Shown: one piece after another, positions 28,977-36,352 of the stretch | How the letters are laid out: every line of letters begins with the position of its first letter | Numbering within the stretch: the first letter of the stretch is position 1 | Source: a virus | Strand: one strand, 5' to 3' | Length of the DNA stretch: 37,357 bases | IMG/VR virus record: IMGVR_UViG_3300044846_000733 | Location: 1 to 37,357 of that record | Notes under the pieces: generated by a model | Databases searched by the model: none | What the model saw: only the letters and a program-made list of their open reading frames with translations | What the model was told of the DNA's origin: nothing | Program-made: the position numbers and the translations under genes

Positions 28977-29339
28977 ATGTCGATTTCCAACTACGCCGAG
29001 AACGCTCTGCTTGACACGCTTCGCAATCAGTCGTTTGCGGTCACCACAACCTACGTCAAGTTGCACACCGGTGACCCTGGTGAGGCCGGCACGTCGAACG
29101 CTGCGACGGAGACGACCCGCAAGTCGGTGTCGTGGTCTGCTGCATCAAGCGGTTCGATGGCTTCGTCGGCAACGCTGGAATGGACGAACGTCGCCGCGAC
29201 CGAGACGTACAGCCATTGGTCGTTGTGGGACAACGCTTCTGCTGGCAACTGCTTGTGGTCGGGTGCGTTGTCATCTTCGGCTGCTGTTACGGCGGGCGAC
29301 ACTTTTCAGATCACATCGCTGACGCTGTCGCTGGACTAG
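28977..29339 (+). CDS. Small fibre/decoration-type virion protein, 120 aa
   Basis: The start MSISNYAENALLDTLRNQSF and the following YVKLHTGDPGEAGT, SSATLEWTNVAA and HWSLWDNASAGNCLW, then ALSSSAAVTAGDTFQI form a pattern common to small phage proteins annotated as tail fibre or head decoration. The protein is beta-rich and Ser/Thr/Ala-rich. Such proteins coat the capsid or form short fibres. GAGG precedes ATG 28977. TATTAT right before, at 28954-28959, could be a new -10 box after the terminator. Confidence 0.7.
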   Translation: MSISNYAENALLDTLRNQSFAVTTTYVKLHTGDPGEAGTSNAATETTRKSVSWSAASSGSMASSATLEWTNVAATETYSHWSLWDNASAGNCLWSGALSSSAAVTAGDTFQITSLTLSLD

Positions 29340-29350
29340 CGGGGTAGGCG

Positions 29351-30412
29351 GTGGCTTCGCCGCTTGACAGGCTCACAGACTTCACCTTCGGGTTTGTCAA
29401 TGGTGGGCAGTTTTACCTTGGCCCGATCAAGGATCGTACGGCCACGGGGTCTGGTACTGGCACCGCGACGACGGTCAATGTCGTCATCAAGTTCCGCACC
29501 GCGACAGGTTCTGGTGCAGGGACGCAGTCTGCTACTGGGGTGCATATCGCTCCGCGTACCGCGACGGGGTCGGGTACAGGATCTGCAACCGTTGCAGGTC
29601 TACACATCGCGCCGAGGACGGCCACGGGATCTGGCACAGGATCGGCTTCGGTAACAGGTGTCCACATTGCGCCTCGAACGGCAACAGGATCTGGGCAGGG
29701 TACGCAGTCGGCTGATGGGGATTACATTCGTGTCCGCACGGCAACGGGGTCAGGTACGGGTGCAGGCGCAGCTGTTGGGGCTATCGTCTACGCCCGTACC
29801 GCTACCGGCTCGGGGGCTGGCACGTCGTCGTCGGTTGAAGTCATCGTTGTTATTCGTACGGCGACGGGTTCTGGGACTGGCACGGGGACGGCGGACGGTT
29901 CTTCGACTCGAGCCAGGATGGCCACGGGGTCTGGAACTGGGACATCGGCTGCTGACGGACTGCACATTGCCCCCAGAACGGCTTCTAACGCCTCTGTAGG
30001 CTCGTCTGCTGCGTCTGGGCTACATATTGCGCCAAGAACCGCCACGGGATCTGGGGCAGGCACACAGGTCGTTGTAGGGGCGAGGGTCGTTCGGGTGTCG
30101 GGGACGAACACGGGCAACGGGTCTGGCACGGCGGTGTGGGTCAAGTCTCGGATTTTCCGCGTCCCCGCCAAGCAGAAGGTTGGCTATGCCCAGAGGCTTG
30201 GGGAAACCGACGCGGACCGGCTGTTCTCGTTCACGCCGAAAGGTCTGCGGGCTGACAATCTGTACAAGTTGACTAACGGGACGTACACGACCACGGATCC
30301 TCGTCGCCCCGAACTTGTTGTCAAGGTCTACTACGGTGGTCACGACATTTTCTTGGATGACACCGAAGTGGGAGAATTGACCGCAGCGGGTTACGGAGCG
30401 TACATCACCTAA
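29351..30412 (+). CDS. Repeat-containing virion surface protein: eleven 20-residue repeats plus a C-terminal YYGGHD domain
   Basis: Residues 29-248 are eleven consecutive 20-residue units of consensus RTATGSGTGTxxxxGxHIAP, with no insertions, plus a degenerate twelfth. The regular Gly/Ser/Thr pattern predicts a beta-solenoid or stacked beta rod. Residues about 299-353 (NLYKLTNGTYT, then VVKVYYGGHDIFLDD and TAAGYGAYIT) form a domain that is repeated in the next gene at about 60% identity. The likely role is a capsid or tail fibre, or decoration. GTG 29351 is the start; no strong ribosome binding site. The stop overlaps the next start (TAATG). Confidence 0.75.
   Translation: MASPLDRLTDFTFGFVNGGQFYLGPIKDRTATGSGTGTATTVNVVIKFRTATGSGAGTQSATGVHIAPRTATGSGTGSATVAGLHIAPRTATGSGTGSASVTGVHIAPRTATGSGQGTQSADGDYIRVRTATGSGTGAGAAVGAIVYARTATGSGAGTSSSVEVIVVIRTATGSGTGTGTADGSSTRARMATGSGTGTSAADGLHIAPRTASNASVGSSAASGLHIAPRTATGSGAGTQVVVGARVVRVSGTNTGNGSGTAVWVKSRIFRVPAKQKVGYAQRLGETDADRLFSFTPKGLRADNLYKLTNGTYTTTDPRRPELVVKVYYGGHDIFLDDTEVGELTAAGYGAYIT
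29435..30094 (+). repeat. Eleven tandem 60-base coding repeats
   Basis: The eleven units each encode 20 residues beginning RTATGSG (or the variants RMATGSG and RTASNAS). Each is exactly 60 bases, so the array stays in frame over 660 bases. DNA copies differ mainly at third positions (for example GCCACGGGG, GCGACGGGT), so the array is old rather than newly duplicated. It lies inside the gene at 29351. Confidence 0.85.
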
Positions 30413-30708
30413 TGGCTACATTCAGACCACCAACCGACAACTTTGTGGCATTCGTACTGCCAGAAGATCCGAGTGGGGCTTTCCCACTTTCCCTCGATGA
30501 ACGCTTCGCCAACCAGTTGGGCTATCACATTCGCAATTCGTCACGCGGTCGCAACATCTACAAGCTTGTTGACGGCACCTACACCGACGGACAACCGTCC
30601 GACTATGACCTGATCGTCAAGGTCTATTATGGGGGCCACGACATCGAAGTGGACGAGCAGGAGGTCGCTGACCTGACTGCTGCTGGATACGGGGCATACA
30701 TAACGTGA
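30412..30708 (+). CDS. Small protein sharing the YYGGHD domain with the repeat protein, 98 aa
   Basis: The C-terminal 55 residues (NIYKLVDGTYT, LIVKVYYGGHDIEVDE, LTAAGYGAYIT) match the C-terminus of the preceding gene at about 35 of 55 positions by eye. The N-terminal 40 residues (PPTDNFVAFVLPEDPSGAFP) differ. It is a free-standing copy of that domain, probably from tandem duplication, and may cap or anchor the repeat protein. ATG 30412 overlaps the previous TAA, and its stop overlaps the next GTG. Confidence 0.75.
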   Translation: MATFRPPTDNFVAFVLPEDPSGAFPLSLDERFANQLGYHIRNSSRGRNIYKLVDGTYTDGQPSDYDLIVKVYYGGHDIEVDEQEVADLTAAGYGAYIT

Positions 30709-30980
30709 AGCATCAAGAAGTGCATCCCAACCTGGACGTGGAGGGCTGTTTTGGTTGCAAGGTTGCTGGCATCCGCATGGGTACGAATACGACAACAAGT
30801 CGAGGCGCGGTGGTCGATGAGATCAACAAGCGTGAGCGTGGCTGGCAGCAAGATATGCCGGCCTACAAGAGACTACGGCAAAACGGGTTGCAGCCGAAAA
30901 AGATCGACGGAGCCGCCGAAGTGGAACGCCGCGCGAAAGAGGCGTGGCAGGTAGAAACCGGCATTCTGCCGAATCGTTAG
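30705..30980 (+). CDS. Conserved phage protein with HP...EGCFGCK motif, 91 aa
   Basis: GTG 30705 overlaps the preceding stop (GTGA). MKHQEVHPNLDVEGCFGCKV begins with His and a Cys-x2-Cys likely to bind zinc, followed by INKRERGWQQDMPAYKRLRQ and NGLQPKKIDGAAEVERRAKE. This order (metal knuckle, RW-x-D-x-AYKRLR, QP..IDG) is recurrent in small proteins of actinophage virion modules, with no known function. Its stop overlaps the stop of the minus-strand glycosyltransferase (TTAG at 30977-30980). Confidence 0.72.
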   Translation: MKHQEVHPNLDVEGCFGCKVAGIRMGTNTTTSRGAVVDEINKRERGWQQDMPAYKRLRQNGLQPKKIDGAAEVERRAKEAWQVETGILPNR

Positions 30981-31735
30981 GCTTCGGGGAATCCACCCCT
31001 GAACACAGCTCGGGGAATCTGCACACCCGTGTGTTCGGTAATGAAGTCAAGAAAGTCGTACACGATGCGTGGGTACAGACTCATGTGCGTTGCGATGGCT
31101 TCGCTGTCTGCCTGAAAAATTGACGGGTGGTGGCCGACGATGACGGTCGGTTTGGCAACGACATGGACGGGTTTGTCGAACAGGTTTTGCAGCATCCCGT
31201 AGTGGAACCCGTATCGCGTATCAAAATGGGCGAGGCACGAATCGGCAGACCAAGCGTCTCGAAGAAACGTGTTTGTTGAGATCAGACTGTGGGCAGGGAT
31301 GATCCAGCCTTTTCTTGTTGCCAGTAGGTGTTCGCAAAAGGCTTTGTAGTTCGGGTAGGTCACGCCCATCGGTATCCGCCAATTATCGGATTTGGGTACT
31401 TGGAAGATCAGCCCAGGTTCTGTGCGTATTGCGGCCAGCGTTGTGGAGATCGCGTCCTCGGTAAGAACCTCGTCGTCGCCGATCACCCACAAATAACGTC
31501 CGGTTGTTGAGACTTGGCACATGGCGATGTTTGCGTCCCCGCCGACGTTGTAGAGGTTTTCGCGGTATTTCACCCAGTCGGGCAGAACATACGGTTGCGA
31601 CGATTTGTTGACCGATACGAATACTTCAACTTCGTCAGTCATCTGTGGTTCAATGCTGGCAAGTAGATTGTTCAGCAATTCTTGGCGTTCCCATGTGGGG
31701 ATGTAAATCGAAAGGGTTTTCTGCGGGTCAGTCAT
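30977..31735 (-). CDS. Glycosyltransferase family 2 (GT-A fold), minus strand
   Basis: From ATG 31735 (TTG 31744 also possible) the 252 residues open with LSIYIPTWERQELLNNLLAS (nucleotide-sugar-binding strand and helix), then NVGGDANIAMC and YLWVIGDDEVLTED. The DDE at about 92-94 is in the position of the metal-binding DxD. A later GHHPSIF and acidic residues fit the acceptor side. It would transfer a sugar from a nucleotide donor to a protein, glycan or DNA. It is the only confidently called minus-strand gene. It shares its start region (CATG) with the next gene and its stop with the previous one. Confidence 0.85.
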   Translation of the reverse strand: MTDPQKTLSIYIPTWERQELLNNLLASIEPQMTDEVEVFVSVNKSSQPYVLPDWVKYRENLYNVGGDANIAMCQVSTTGRYLWVIGDDEVLTEDAISTTLAAIRTEPGLIFQVPKSDNWRIPMGVTYPNYKAFCEHLLATRKGWIIPAHSLISTNTFLRDAWSADSCLAHFDTRYGFHYGMLQNLFDKPVHVVAKPTVIVGHHPSIFQADSEAIATHMSLYPRIVYDFLDFITEHTGVQIPRAVFRGGFPEA

Positions 31736-32831
31736 GGCTACCAACTATCAGCATTGGGGCGGGTTTTCGGACGCACGGTTTGGTTACGGCGAACATTGGC
31801 GTGGTTTCACGTCGCATTTGCCGGCGGGTGTTGTGTTGCATGATAAAGCATCGGTGAGCGTTCACATGGGTGTCCCCCAGTCATGCCACGGCTGGTGGGC
31901 TGGCCAATACCGCGTCCTGAATACCATGTGGGAAAGCGACAGGATCCCGTCAAGTTTTCTTCGCTACCTGCCGCTGTACGACATGATCGTCGTTCCGAAC
32001 GAGATTGACCAAGAACGGTTCGCTGAGCATCATCCGATTGTCAAGGTTGTGCCGTTGGGCGTAGACCGCAAGGAATACCCTGCGATTGAGGTGCCGCGTC
32101 TGGATCGTTTCCAGTTCCGCGCTGGGGGCAGTCTGTGGTGGCGCAAGGGTCTGGACATCGTGGTGAAGGCATTCCACAAGCTGGGTCTGCCCGATGCCGA
32201 TTTGCGGATCAAGGCTGCACCTCATGCCTCGGATGTCCCCAAGACTGACCTCGGCCCGAACGTGTATCTGGATCGGAAGTGGATGAGCCACGACGACAAG
32301 TGCCGTTGGTTTGCCGAATCAGACTGCTTCATCGCCGCGTCTCGAGGTGAGGGTTTCGGGCTGATGCCGTTGCAGACCATTGCGATGGGTGTCCCGACGA
32401 TTGTCAGCCTCACGACTGGCCAGATCCAGTTTTCGCATTTGGCGACGGGTCGGGTGAAGTGCGGCAAGTCGCCGGCGGTGATCGGCGGGATGTGGGATGA
32501 ACCTGATCTGGACGAACTCTGCGAGTTGATGAAGGATCACTACGAAAACTTCAGCAAATACAAGACTCAAGCACGGGCCAATGCCCCCAAGGTGGATGAG
32601 TTTTCGTGGGATAACGCTGTGCAGAAGATGTTGACAACCCTGCCCGAGGGGACGCTGTTATCCACAAACGAGTGGGTGGAATCCGTTTCGTGGATACAAG
32701 TCAAGGTGCTGGACAATGTCGATGCGGACATCGGCAAGAACAAAGTCCGGCTGCGTAAGGGCGAAACGGCAACGATCACCGACGGCCAATACCAAGTGTT
32801 GTACGATGCAGGCAAGGTGGTGATGGCGTGA
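31734..32831 (+). CDS. Glycosyltransferase family 4-like (GT-B fold) with extra C-terminal domain
   Basis: ATG 31734 overlaps the divergent gene's ATG. The 365 residues show GT-B features: YDMIVVPNEIDQERF, VPLGVDRKEYP, GSLWWRKGLDIVVKAFHKLG, ADLRIKAAP and, near 204-213, ASRGEGFGLMPLQTIAMGVP, the donor-binding E-x7-E motif. It would use a nucleotide sugar. Residues about 318-365 (WIQVKVLDNVDADIGKNK then VRLRKGETATITDGQYQVLY) are an added small domain resembling phage structural proteins. The two neighbouring transferases may act in series to decorate the virion or host surface. The ribosome binding site is weak. Confidence 0.85.
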   Translation: MATNYQHWGGFSDARFGYGEHWRGFTSHLPAGVVLHDKASVSVHMGVPQSCHGWWAGQYRVLNTMWESDRIPSSFLRYLPLYDMIVVPNEIDQERFAEHHPIVKVVPLGVDRKEYPAIEVPRLDRFQFRAGGSLWWRKGLDIVVKAFHKLGLPDADLRIKAAPHASDVPKTDLGPNVYLDRKWMSHDDKCRWFAESDCFIAASRGEGFGLMPLQTIAMGVPTIVSLTTGQIQFSHLATGRVKCGKSPAVIGGMWDEPDLDELCELMKDHYENFSKYKTQARANAPKVDEFSWDNAVQKMLTTLPEGTLLSTNEWVESVSWIQVKVLDNVDADIGKNKVRLRKGETATITDGQYQVLYDAGKVVMA

Positions 32832-32989
32832 AGCAGAAGAAAGCCTTTTGGGAAACGAAGAATCCGAACAAGAAATCGACTCCGTTGACTCCGAAGCAGA
32901 AGGCGTTTGCCAAGTCTCGGGCGAAGAAGGCTGGGCGGCCCTACCCGAACCTTGTGGACAATGCTGCCGCTCGACGGATGGGCAAGTGA
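32828..32989 (+). CDS. Basic conserved phage protein, 53 aa
   Basis: GTG 32828 overlaps the previous stop (GTGA). MKQKKAFWETKNPNKKSTPL, then TPKQKAFAKSRAKKAGRPYP and NLVDNAAARRMGK is a strongly basic sequence. The FW-x-KNP...LTP-Q-K...GRPYPNLVDN pattern recurs in small proteins of many phage structural modules, without known function. The charge suggests DNA binding or contact with packaged DNA. Its stop overlaps the next ATG (TGATG). Confidence 0.72.
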   Translation: MKQKKAFWETKNPNKKSTPLTPKQKAFAKSRAKKAGRPYPNLVDNAAARRMGK

Positions 32990-33246
32990 TGGCTGAGTAC
33001 AAGGGCAAGAAAGTCAGCCTCAACAAGCCACGCCCGATCCGGAAGGGCGAGCCGAGTTATGGACGCAAGAAATCCGTGGTCTATGTCTCGGACGGTGGCA
33101 AGGTCAAGCGGGTCACTTTCGGGGATCCGAACATGACGATCAAGAAGAACCAGCCTGGTCGCCGGTCCAATTTCCGTGCGAGGCACAACTGTGCAGATCC
33201 TGGCCCCAAGACCAAGGCTCGCTACTGGTCCTGCAAAGCTTGGTAG
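32989..33246 (+). CDS. Conserved basic phage protein ending FRARHNC...KARYWSC, 85 aa
   Basis: ATG 32989 was chosen because it overlaps the upstream stop; the frame is open further upstream but there is no better start. The core YKGKKVSLNKPRPIRKG, VVYVSDGGKVKRVTFGDPNM and RSNFRARHNCADPGPKTKAR, then YWSCKAW, matches a well conserved family found in diverse tailed phages, including T4-like ones. A His and two Cys may bind a metal. The function of that family is not established; association with the head-completion genes is usual. Confidence 0.8.
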   Translation: MAEYKGKKVSLNKPRPIRKGEPSYGRKKSVVYVSDGGKVKRVTFGDPNMTIKKNQPGRRSNFRARHNCADPGPKTKARYWSCKAW

Positions 33247-33292
33247 GCATACGGTAATATCGTCGTCGGTCCCGTCAACAGGAGGTGTGCCG

Positions 33293-33421
33293 ATGCCGAT
33301 GGTCGGTAAGAAGAAGTTTGCGTACACGAAGGCCGGCAAGATGGCCGCAGCCAAGGAAGCAGCCAAGACTGGCAAGCCGATGAAGAAGGCCGCCAAGAAA
33401 ATGGGCAGCAAGAAGAAGTAA
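33293..33421 (+). CDS. Lys/Ala-rich microprotein, 42 aa
   Basis: ATG 33293 follows AGGAGGTG, one of the strongest ribosome binding sites in the window. MPMVGKKKFAYTKAGKMAAA then KEAAKTGKPMKKAAKKMGSK is histone-tail-like and fully basic. Its stop overlaps the next ATG (TAATG). It probably binds nucleic acid and may be packaged with DNA. Similar VGKKKF-YTKAGK proteins are seen in other phage virion modules. Confidence 0.7.
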   Translation: MPMVGKKKFAYTKAGKMAAAKEAAKTGKPMKKAAKKMGSKKK

Positions 33422-33579
33422 TGGCTAAGTCGATGCGTGGCAAGAAAGCCAAGATCCAAAAGGTCATGGGCGAGTACAAGCGCGGCACCCTGCATTCAGG
33501 CAAGGGTGGACCGGTTGTCACGTCCAAGAAGCAGGCTGTTGCCATTGCCTTGACGCAGGCCCGCAAGAAGAAGAAGTGA
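33421..33579 (+). CDS. DUF6496-like small basic protein, 52 aa
   Basis: MAKSMRGKKAKIQKVMGEYK then RGTLHSGKGGPVVTSKKQAV and AIALTQARKKKK match the DUF6496 pattern M-x-E-[YF]-KRG-x-LHSG...GPVV-x-[SN]-x-KQA-AIALS. That family is small, basic and common in phages and bacteria, with no established role. Start and stop overlap the neighbours. With the Lys/Ala-rich protein upstream it may bind DNA in the capsid. Confidence 0.82.
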   Translation: MAKSMRGKKAKIQKVMGEYKRGTLHSGKGGPVVTSKKQAVAIALTQARKKKK

Positions 33580-34463
33580 CCACAGCCAGCACGATCATTA
33601 CCCGCGCCAACAGGCAACTCCTGTCGGGGACGGTTGAACAGCGCAACAAGCTTGCGGCTTCTATCAACGCATCCACGGACACGGTCACGTTCTCGTACGA
33701 CCTTGAGGGAATCCGACAGGGTCAGGTTTTTGAGATTGATTCGGAATTGTTCTACGTTTGGGCGGTTTCGGTTGGTGCCAAGTCTGCAACTGTTGAGCGT
33801 GGATTCAACGGCACGACTGCTGCTGCCCACGACGCGAACGCTTTGGTGACGGTCAACCCGCGTTTCCCGCGCAACCAAATGCTCGAAGCACTCAACGATG
33901 AACTGGCCGATTTGTCGTCTCCGACGAACGGGCTGTTCAAGGTCACGTCGCTGAACCTTGACTACAACGGTTCCGACACGATGATTGACTTGACTGGCAC
34001 GTCAAACATTCAGGACATTTTGTCGGTGTCGGTGCGGTATCTGACTGACGACTACATTCCGGTGCGGAAATTCCGTCTCATGCGTGACGTTCCGACCGAC
34101 GATTTCCCGACTGGTGTCGCCCTTCGCATGGATCAAGCTGTGCTGGCTGGCCGTCTGCGGATCGTCTACAAGTCGCCGTTCACCGCGCTGACTGCCGAAT
34201 CGCAGGACGTGACCACGGTGGGCGGTGTGCCGGCATCGTGCGACGACATTCTGGCTTTGGGTGTGCAGATCCGCCTCATGTCGCCTCGAGAGATCAAGCG
34301 TAATTTTACCGAGTCTCAGGGGGATACCCGCCGAGCGGACGAGGTTCCGCAGGGGGCGGTGGGTAATTCGATGCAGGCTCTGTTGCGGTTGCGTCGTGAC
34401 CGCATCACCGCTGAAGCGATGAGGTTGGCGCGTCAATACCCGACGCTGATGACAAAGGCGTAA
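33576..34463 (+). CDS. Head-tail adaptor/connector-like protein, 295 aa
   Basis: GTG 33576 overlaps the previous stop. The N-terminal part, with ITRANRQLLSGTVEQRNKLA and GQVFEIDSELFYVWAVSVGA, then TVERGFNGTTAAAHDANAL, is a beta-rich module often found in phage tail proteins (ER-GxxGT-xAAHxxG). The middle NQMLEALNDELADL and C-terminal DDILALGVQIRLMSPREIKR are helical. Position before the tail nozzle and after head completion genes fits the adaptor ring between portal and tail in podoviruses. The gp-level identity is not certain. Confidence 0.65.
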   Translation: MTTASTIITRANRQLLSGTVEQRNKLAASINASTDTVTFSYDLEGIRQGQVFEIDSELFYVWAVSVGAKSATVERGFNGTTAAAHDANALVTVNPRFPRNQMLEALNDELADLSSPTNGLFKVTSLNLDYNGSDTMIDLTGTSNIQDILSVSVRYLTDDYIPVRKFRLMRDVPTDDFPTGVALRMDQAVLAGRLRIVYKSPFTALTAESQDVTTVGGVPASCDDILALGVQIRLMSPREIKRNFTESQGDTRRADEVPQGAVGNSMQALLRLRRDRITAEAMRLARQYPTLMTKA

Positions 34464-34464
34464 C

Positions 34465-36342
34465 GTGGCTACGCCGTTCACGAATCACCTCACGGTCAGG
34501 TTTTCGCCTGCTGAGGCATTCTTTACCGGCAAGCCTTCAGCGACCCTTGTCCCTGACGTTTTCCCTGTGGCGATCAATGGTCGTGCGTACATGGTCGATG
34601 TCAAGTCGGGCCAGTATGCGCGTGGTTTTGAGCAGCGTGTTCGTGACTCGCAGGACATCTCGACCGCTCCTGGCGAATCGTCCATTTCGACCGGTGGTTT
34701 GTGGCGGCGTGGCGAGGCTTCGTGGCATCTGGGTGCTGGGCAGGGTCGGGCCGATGTGGCCGACTCGGTCGCGTACCGTTTTGATGAATCCAAGGGCATC
34801 AATGTCTGGACGAAGGGCCAGCTGTCGCTGTTGAATGCGACCAAGTCTGCGCTGACTTCTGCTGCCACCAACCTGCCGATGATCGAGGTCAATGGCTACT
34901 TGTACGTCGGGGACAACCAGACCCTCAAGTACACGCAGGATCCGTTTGCTTCCACGCCGTCGTGGACGACGGTAACGGGCGGGCCGGCTGCTGCGATTAA
35001 CGACATCACGACTGACGGTTCTCAGATTTATGTTGCGTACGCAAGTTCTGGTATCTACATGGGTGCGGTTGGTGGCGCATCGGTGGCAGCCCACTACGCT
35101 ACGACCAGCAACACGAACTACACCAAGCTCGGTTTCGGGAAAGGTTTCGTTCTCGGCTTCCACAACGATACGTCGGACAGCCATATCCACATCGTCCCGT
35201 ACGCCACTGCAACATCGCACGGCACTCCGGTGGCAGAGTTCGCCAACCAGGCTTTTGTTTGCGCTGGTATTACGGGCGGCCAGAACGCTGTCTACGTCGC
35301 GGGTCGTAACACCGACCGTGGCGTGGTGTACCGTCTGTCCTTGAAGAGCGACGGCACTACGCTCGAGAATCCGATTGTCGCGCTGGAACTGCCAACTGGA
35401 GAATACCCGACCAGTATCCTCGGGTATCTGGGCTACATCCTGCTTGGCACCAACAAGGGCATTCGCTACTGCTCAACTGACTCCAATGCCAACCTGGTCG
35501 CGGGTGCTTTGATCCCGACGAGTTACCCCGTCTACGACATCGCTGCCGACGACCGGTTCGTGTGGTACACCCTGACCAACTACGACGGGTATTCTGGTGG
35601 TTTGGGTCGGCTGGATCTCGCCAACTTCACGGGTGCCAACACGCCGGCATACGCGACTGATCTGATGTATGGCACCGACGCGGTCCCAATTACGGCGACC
35701 GTATTGTCTGTCGTGATCTTCAATGACAAGGCCGTGTTCAGCGTTTCGGGTGTCGGGGTCATTGCCGAGGACTCGGCCAACCTGGCGTCGTCGGGTGTCT
35801 TGACGACTGGCACCTACCAATGGGGCATTCCCGACCGCAAGTTCATCGCCAAGATCGACACCCGTTCCCGCCAGCTTTACGGCACGATCATCCCGTCGAT
35901 CTCGTTTGACGGCGGGGCGTACACCGTGCTTTCGGGCCAGACTGTCCCGCTCAGTTACGAATCGACCAGTAACCCGCCCCAGACCAAGTTCATTGAGGCC
36001 CGCCTGAAGTTCACCCTGAACCGTGACTCGGGGGCCGTCGGCCCGACAATGACCCGTTGGATGGCTCGAGCCTACGCAGCCCCCGCCCGCTCGGAGGTTT
36101 TCCGTGTGCCGGTGATGGTCCACAGCGTCATCAACCGTTGGGGGACGGACTACTACTTTGACGTGGAAGAGGAACTGTCCGAACTGCGTGGCCTGATCTC
36201 CGACCCCCGCGTCGTCAACTACCAAGAGGGAACCGACCAGTATTCCGTGATCGTGGAAGAGGTCGATTTCCAGCAGTACGACGTGGTGGAGCGGCGCAAC
36301 GTGTTTGAGGGTACTGCTATTGTTACCATGAGATCGGTCTAA
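34465..36342 (+). CDS. Tail nozzle / tubular protein B-like, beta-propeller-like, 625 aa
   Basis: The 625-residue protein is almost entirely beta-strand. Spaced repeats such as NGYLYVGDNQTLKYTQD, DGSQIYVAYASSGIYMG, GQNAVYVAGRNTDRGVVYRL, LGYILLGTNKGIRYCS and DDRFVWYTLTNYDGYSGGL suggest a propeller. The last part (about 530-625) is a separate domain with TRWMARAYAAPARSEVFRVP. It follows the adaptor and precedes the fibre, the place of the tail hub or nozzle in short-tailed phages. Six copies would form the distal tube. GTG 34465 starts one base after the adaptor stop. Structural role is inferred by order and fold. Confidence 0.72.
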   Translation: MATPFTNHLTVRFSPAEAFFTGKPSATLVPDVFPVAINGRAYMVDVKSGQYARGFEQRVRDSQDISTAPGESSISTGGLWRRGEASWHLGAGQGRADVADSVAYRFDESKGINVWTKGQLSLLNATKSALTSAATNLPMIEVNGYLYVGDNQTLKYTQDPFASTPSWTTVTGGPAAAINDITTDGSQIYVAYASSGIYMGAVGGASVAAHYATTSNTNYTKLGFGKGFVLGFHNDTSDSHIHIVPYATATSHGTPVAEFANQAFVCAGITGGQNAVYVAGRNTDRGVVYRLSLKSDGTTLENPIVALELPTGEYPTSILGYLGYILLGTNKGIRYCSTDSNANLVAGALIPTSYPVYDIAADDRFVWYTLTNYDGYSGGLGRLDLANFTGANTPAYATDLMYGTDAVPITATVLSVVIFNDKAVFSVSGVGVIAEDSANLASSGVLTTGTYQWGIPDRKFIAKIDTRSRQLYGTIIPSISFDGGAYTVLSGQTVPLSYESTSNPPQTKFIEARLKFTLNRDSGAVGPTMTRWMARAYAAPARSEVFRVPVMVHSVINRWGTDYYFDVEEELSELRGLISDPRVVNYQEGTDQYSVIVEEVDFQQYDVVERRNVFEGTAIVTMRSV

Positions 36343-36352
36343 CGGGAGAGAA

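Noticed and set aside
29435-30094. Regular 60-base repeats that might suggest a CRISPR-like or other repeat array
   Set aside because: They are contiguous, in frame with a protein, and have no spacers.
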